Source: Colwellia psychrerythraea 34H (GTDB taxonomy: Bacteria; Pseudomonadota; Gammaproteobacteria; Enterobacterales; Alteromonadaceae). From it: a DNA stretch of 64,000 nucleotides. Of the stretch, positions 61,095-64,000 are shown piece by piece (position 1 is the stretch's first letter; every line of letters starts with the position of its first letter). The stretch lies in assembly GCF_000012325.1 (NCBI RefSeq), contig NC_003910.7, forward strand, positions 5,309,181-5,373,180, written 5' to 3'. The position numbers and the translations under genes are program-made. The notes under the pieces were generated by a model. That model was not told the origin of the DNA. It was given only the letters and a program-made list of their open reading frames with translations, and made no database searches.

Positions 61095-62726
61095 TTATGC
61101 TGCTTTTTCTGCTTTTTTCTTAGCAATACCAGCAAATATTATTTTCATTTGTGTAATTGAAATTAAGTTACTTACTAACCAGTAAAGTACTAAACCAGAT
61201 GGGAACCAAGCCATAAATATTGAGAATACTACGGGCATATATTGCATGATTTTTTGTTGCATTGGATCTTGAATCGTCATCGGTTGCATTTTTTGCATTA
61301 CATACATACTGATACCCATAAGTACTGGTAATACGAAGAATGGGTCCATTGCTGATAAATCTTGAATCCAGAAAACAAAAGGTGCATGGCGTAATTCAAC
61401 ACTTTCTAAGAATACCCAGTAAAGTGCTAAGAAAATTGGCATTTGTAGTATTAGTGGTAAACAACCGCCTGCTGGGTTGACCTTTTCTTTACGATACATT
61501 TCCATTGTGGCTTGTGACATTTTTTGTCTGTCATCACCAAAACGCTCTTTTAGTTGTGCCATTTTTGGTGCTAAATCACGCATTTTAGCCATTGAGGTAT
61601 ATTGCGCTTTAGTTAATGGGTACATACCACCTTTAACGATTAAGGTGATGATAATAATAGCTACACCCCAGTTAGTAACAAAACTTTGGATCGTTAGTAG
61701 TAACCAGAATAACGGTTGACTGATCATCCATAAGAAACCGTAATCTATGGTTAAGTCTAAGTTTGGTGCTATTTTCTCTAATACTTCTTGGTCTTTAGGG
61801 CCAGCATAAAATATTGCTGAAGTAGAACCTTGCTTACCAGCGTCAATGATTACAGCTGGAGCTTTAAAACCAATAACTGCTTCAAAGTTATTACTATACG
61901 TTGTATAAAGTTGGTTACTGTCTTTTGCGTTTGGTACCCAAGCTGAAACAAAGTAATGTTCAAGCATTGCAATCCAGCCGCCTGCAGTTACTGCATTTAA
62001 GTTTGCTTCTTCAATATCATCAAAATCGTATTTTTCGTAACGTTCTTCTGTTGTTGAGTAAGCAGCACCGCGGTAGGTAGGTAACATGCCACCACCAGTT
62101 TCTACTACGGTAGATTGTTTAAGTTGACCATACATTTGTACAGAAACGCTGTTAGCCGTGTTGTTGTCAATTAAGTAATCAACATTAACGCTGTAGCTAT
62201 TTTTATTAAAAGTAAATCGTTTAGTCACTGACATGCCACTAACATCATGAAAAACTAAATCGACAATTAAGTTGTCATTTACTAATTCATAGCTGTTTTT
62301 CGCACTAGTATATATAGGACGGCCTTTGATTGTACGGTCAATACCGTTAGCGCCTGTTAAACCACTTTGAGCAATATATTTTTGATTACCATTTTGTAAA
62401 ATAGTAAAAGGGATATCGTTACCTTGCTCAGTATCAAATTTTCGTAATTTAGCTTCAACAATATCACCACCTTGACTATTAATTTTTAAAATTAATGTAT
62501 CTGTGGTCACTGTAATTAATTTGGCAGAAGTATTGGTTGATTTTATCGAGCTTACTTGGGCATCTGAAGATTCAGGCACGAAGTCTGCGTCGGCATTTTC
62601 AACTGACTGGTTTTGGCTAATACTTGTTTGCTCAGGAACTACGGCATTTTGTTGCTGCCATTGACTAAACAGTAAGTAGGTAACAACCATAAGCGCAATA
62701 AAAAGTAGACTGCGTTGGGATTCCAT
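61095..62726 (-). CDS. yidC: Membrane protein insertase YidC
   Basis: 543 aa from the ATG at 62726 (MESQRSLLFIALMVVTYLLF), which matches the standard YidC start and is preceded by AGAGAAG; an upstream in-frame ATG at 62774 would add 16 unlikely residues. First helix, large periplasmic domain (~65-340), then five C-terminal helices with WGVAIIIITLIVKGGMYPLT, the cytoplasmic hairpin with MRDLAPKMAQLKERFGDDRQ, and GGCLPLILQMPIFLALYWVF. Basic tail AKKKAEKAA. It inserts and folds inner-membrane proteins with or without Sec. Gamma-proteobacterial long form. Confidence 0.97.
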   Translation of the reverse strand: MESQRSLLFIALMVVTYLLFSQWQQQNAVVPEQTSISQNQSVENADADFVPESSDAQVSSIKSTNTSAKLITVTTDTLILKINSQGGDIVEAKLRKFDTEQGNDIPFTILQNGNQKYIAQSGLTGANGIDRTIKGRPIYTSAKNSYELVNDNLIVDLVFHDVSGMSVTKRFTFNKNSYSVNVDYLIDNNTANSVSVQMYGQLKQSTVVETGGGMLPTYRGAAYSTTEERYEKYDFDDIEEANLNAVTAGGWIAMLEHYFVSAWVPNAKDSNQLYTTYSNNFEAVIGFKAPAVIIDAGKQGSTSAIFYAGPKDQEVLEKIAPNLDLTIDYGFLWMISQPLFWLLLTIQSFVTNWGVAIIIITLIVKGGMYPLTKAQYTSMAKMRDLAPKMAQLKERFGDDRQKMSQATMEMYRKEKVNPAGGCLPLILQMPIFLALYWVFLESVELRHAPFVFWIQDLSAMDPFFVLPVLMGISMYVMQKMQPMTIQDPMQQKIMQYMPVVFSIFMAWFPSGLVLYWLVSNLISITQMKIIFAGIAKKKAEKAA

Positions 62727-62849
62727 AAAATTAACTTCTCTTCTTTGTTGGCAGGGGATTATTTTCCCGTGCATAATTTAAATTTGATAAGTGCGTGGCA
62801 TATTAATATAGGTTAGCTTGATAACCTACTATCTTTTAGTCTAGATAGG

Positions 62850-63098
62850 CTATTTACTCTTTTTTATTGGTGGAACCGGATCTTCGCCGCCATCATTGAG
62901 CGGATGACACCTTAAAATACGTTTGCTTGCTAACCAACCACCTTTTATTACACCAAAGCGATTGATAGCTTCAGTTGCATAGGCAGAACAGCTTGGAGTG
63001 AATCTACAATTAGAGCCTAGTAACGGACTGATAAAGCGTTGATAGCCTTTTATGCCGGTTATTACTAGTTTTTGTGGCGTTGAATTATTTTTCGCCAT
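62850..63098 (-). CDS. yidD: Membrane protein insertion efficiency factor YidD
   Basis: 82 aa, standard size. [20 protein letters not shown], then [20 protein letters not shown] with the conserved Cys/Pro turn and [18 protein letters not shown] at the end. Assists YidC-dependent insertion at the membrane. Its start overlaps the 3' end of rnpA by 34 bases in another frame, so translation is coupled, as in many bacteria. Confidence 0.96.
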   Translation of the reverse strand: MAKNNSTPQKLVITGIKGYQRFISPLLGSNCRFTPSCSAYATEAINRFGVIKGGWLASKRILRCHPLNDGGEDPVPPIKKSK

Positions 63099-63451
63099 AT
63101 TTTCTCTAATTCTTGATTAATCGTCTTGTTATCAAGTTGATCAATGCCAGATTTTACCATGACGACTATATCGATAGCAGGTAAATTATCTTGATTTAAG
63201 CGGAAACTTTCTCTGACTTGTCTTTTAACGCGATTACGTTGCACAGCAAGTTTTACTCGTTTTTTAGCAATAGCTAAGCCTAAACGGTTTTTTGCAACAG
63301 AATTATGTTTATCAGAGACGAAAGTATGAGGTTTTGGTGTTACTAATAAAGTAAAGTGGCGAGAGCCAAAGCGGATAGGTTTAGAAAAAACCGCTTGAAA
63401 ATGACCGGGAGTCAACAAACGTGACTCCCGATTAAATTTGTAAGTAGCCAT
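63065..63451 (-). CDS. rnpA: Ribonuclease P protein component RnpA
   Basis: 128 aa. [20 protein letters not shown] then [10 protein letters not shown], and the RNR helix motif [20 protein letters not shown] then [20 protein letters not shown]. It binds the RNA subunit and aids 5' processing of tRNA precursors. A ~15-residue insertion between strands ([12 protein letters not shown]) makes it longer than E. coli RnpA (119 aa). Lies 43 bases downstream of rpmH in the usual operon. Confidence 0.97.
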   Translation of the reverse strand: MATYKFNRESRLLTPGHFQAVFSKPIRFGSRHFTLLVTPKPHTFVSDKHNSVAKNRLGLAIAKKRVKLAVQRNRVKRQVRESFRLNQDNLPAIDIVVMVKSGIDQLDNKTINQELEKIWRKIIQRHKN

Positions 63452-63494
63452 AGTCAGGCTACCTTATATCAAATATTGTAAACAAGATTTGATA

Positions 63495-63629
63495 CTATGC
63501 GCTAAGACGTGCACGGCCTTTCGCACGACGACGAGCTATAACAGCACGTCCGTTTTTAGTTGCCATACGAGCACGGAATCCGTGGTTACGCTTACGCTTT
63601 AATACGCTAGGTTGAAATGTTCTTTTCAT
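63495..63629 (-). CDS. rpmH: 50S ribosomal protein L34
   Basis: 44 aa from the ATG at 63629: [20 protein letters not shown] and ending [10 protein letters not shown], essentially the invariant L34 sequence. An in-frame ATG at 63680 would add 17 residues not found in L34, so I use 63629. First gene of the operon with rnpA, yidD and yidC, transcribed away from where dnaA is expected. Confidence 0.98.
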   Translation of the reverse strand: MKRTFQPSVLKRKRNHGFRARMATKNGRAVIARRRAKGRARLSA

Positions 63630-63703
63630 TACGCTAATCCGTCGGTTGTTGTTGCCCTGGCAAAACAGCCTATTGAGCACACATGTCTAAAAAATGAGGC
63701 CGA

Positions 63704-63732
63704 ATATTAAAGCTTACTAGGATAATTGTCAA
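63704..63732 (-). promoter_or_regulatory. Sigma-70 promoter of the rpmH operon
   Basis: On the minus strand: TTGACA (63732-63727), exactly 17 bases, TAATAT (63709-63704). A consensus -35 with a near-consensus -10 about 75 bases before the rpmH ATG. Matches the strong expression needed for L34. Confidence 0.8.
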
Positions 63733-64000
63733 TCATTTATGTTAGCTATTTTCACTATGATCCTTACTTTTTTATTAAGGATCGTAGTGATCTTCATTGG
63801 TATTACTAATGATATTCACAGTTTTACCACATTCGTGTTTTATTATCTTAATAACTAATTCAGTTAAATGCTGGTTTAAAGTAAAATTCACTTATAAATA
63901 GTATACTTTTTTTTGTTGATATTCTTTCTTTTTATATAATATTAACAATGTGTTAGCTTTGTGTTGTTAAAAAACAATTATAATAGTTAAAAGTCAATAT
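63733..64000. other. Intergenic region towards dnaA with clustered GATC and a hairpin
   Basis: No gene seen. GATC sites fall at 63759, 63780 and 63789 within 34 bases. The first two lie in an inverted repeat GATCCTTA (63759-63766) and TAAGGATC (63776-63783). In related genomes this gap holds the dnaA promoter, so the sites may be for Dam-dependent control of dnaA. The rest, to 64000, is AT-rich with no clear DnaA box. Confidence 0.45.

Noticed and set aside
1..64000. CRISPR arrays, rRNA genes, transposase genes
   Set aside because: None seen. The only mobile-element signal is the non-coding element at 55371-55635 and possibly the palindrome at 53489-53538.

Overview
The window is an AT-rich stretch of a marine gammaproteobacterial chromosome. 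It most resembles Colwellia or a close relative in Alteromonadales. This rests on the E. coli/Vibrio-type order mnmG - oriC - mioC - mnmE - yidC - yidD - rnpA - rpmH, the dense GATC content of the origin, and the protein styles. The right end stops just short of where dnaA would be expected.

Layout. (1) 1-4.3 kb is a decaying flank. Two tandem paralogous membrane-anchored endonuclease/exonuclease/phosphatase (EEP) genes lie among broken genes: a secreted protein with at least five lesions, a fragment of a similar secreted protein, and the front of a family-4 glycosyltransferase. (2) 4.3-29.4 kb is a large exopolysaccharide (EPS) assembly and decoration locus in three blocks (+, -, +). It encodes glycosyltransferases, a flippase, a Wzy/O-antigen-ligase-type protein, three acyltransferase-3 proteins, three GNAT/FemAB-like proteins, a serine-acetyltransferase-like protein, a CapK-like AMP ligase, two NodB deacetylases, an unknown His/Asp-rich protein, a VpsJ-like alpha/alpha-toroid protein and an asparagine-synthetase-like protein without the glutaminase cysteine. 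(3) 29.7-40.5 kb is the EPS export and control cassette normally linked to exosortase A (XrtA/PEP-CTERM): initiating sugar transferase, export lipoprotein, chain-length determinant, tyrosine autokinase, beta-barrel, ATPase and the PrsR/PrsK two-component pair. No exosortase and no PEP-CTERM substrate is in the window. A dead fragment of a nucleotide-sugar dehydrogenase lies between blocks 2 and 3.

(4) 40.6-53.5 kb holds an RND efflux adaptor and pump, a beta-barrel protein, small lipoproteins, an OmpA-type lipoprotein, tRNA-Arg(CCG), and a five-gene operon joining a LolA-like periplasmic protein, two FtsX/LolC-type permeases, a LolD-like ATPase and an outer-membrane barrel. (5) 53.6-64 kb is the conserved origin region: parB, parA, a MITE-like element, rsmG, mnmG, oriC, mioC, mnmE, yidC, yidD, rnpA and rpmH.

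How it fits together. In the likely EPS pathway the TIGR03013-type transferase starts the repeat on lipid carrier and the GT4/GT2 enzymes extend it. Acyl, acetyl and possibly aminoacyl groups are added and acetyl groups removed. The flippase and Wzy-like protein translocate and polymerise. The chain-length protein, kinase, export lipoprotein and barrel carry the chain out, and PrsK/PrsR control the system with sigma-54. The strongest candidate for unexplored biology is the asparagine-synthetase-like enzyme as a possible amide ligase decorating the polysaccharide. All family assignments are from reading motifs; no search was run.
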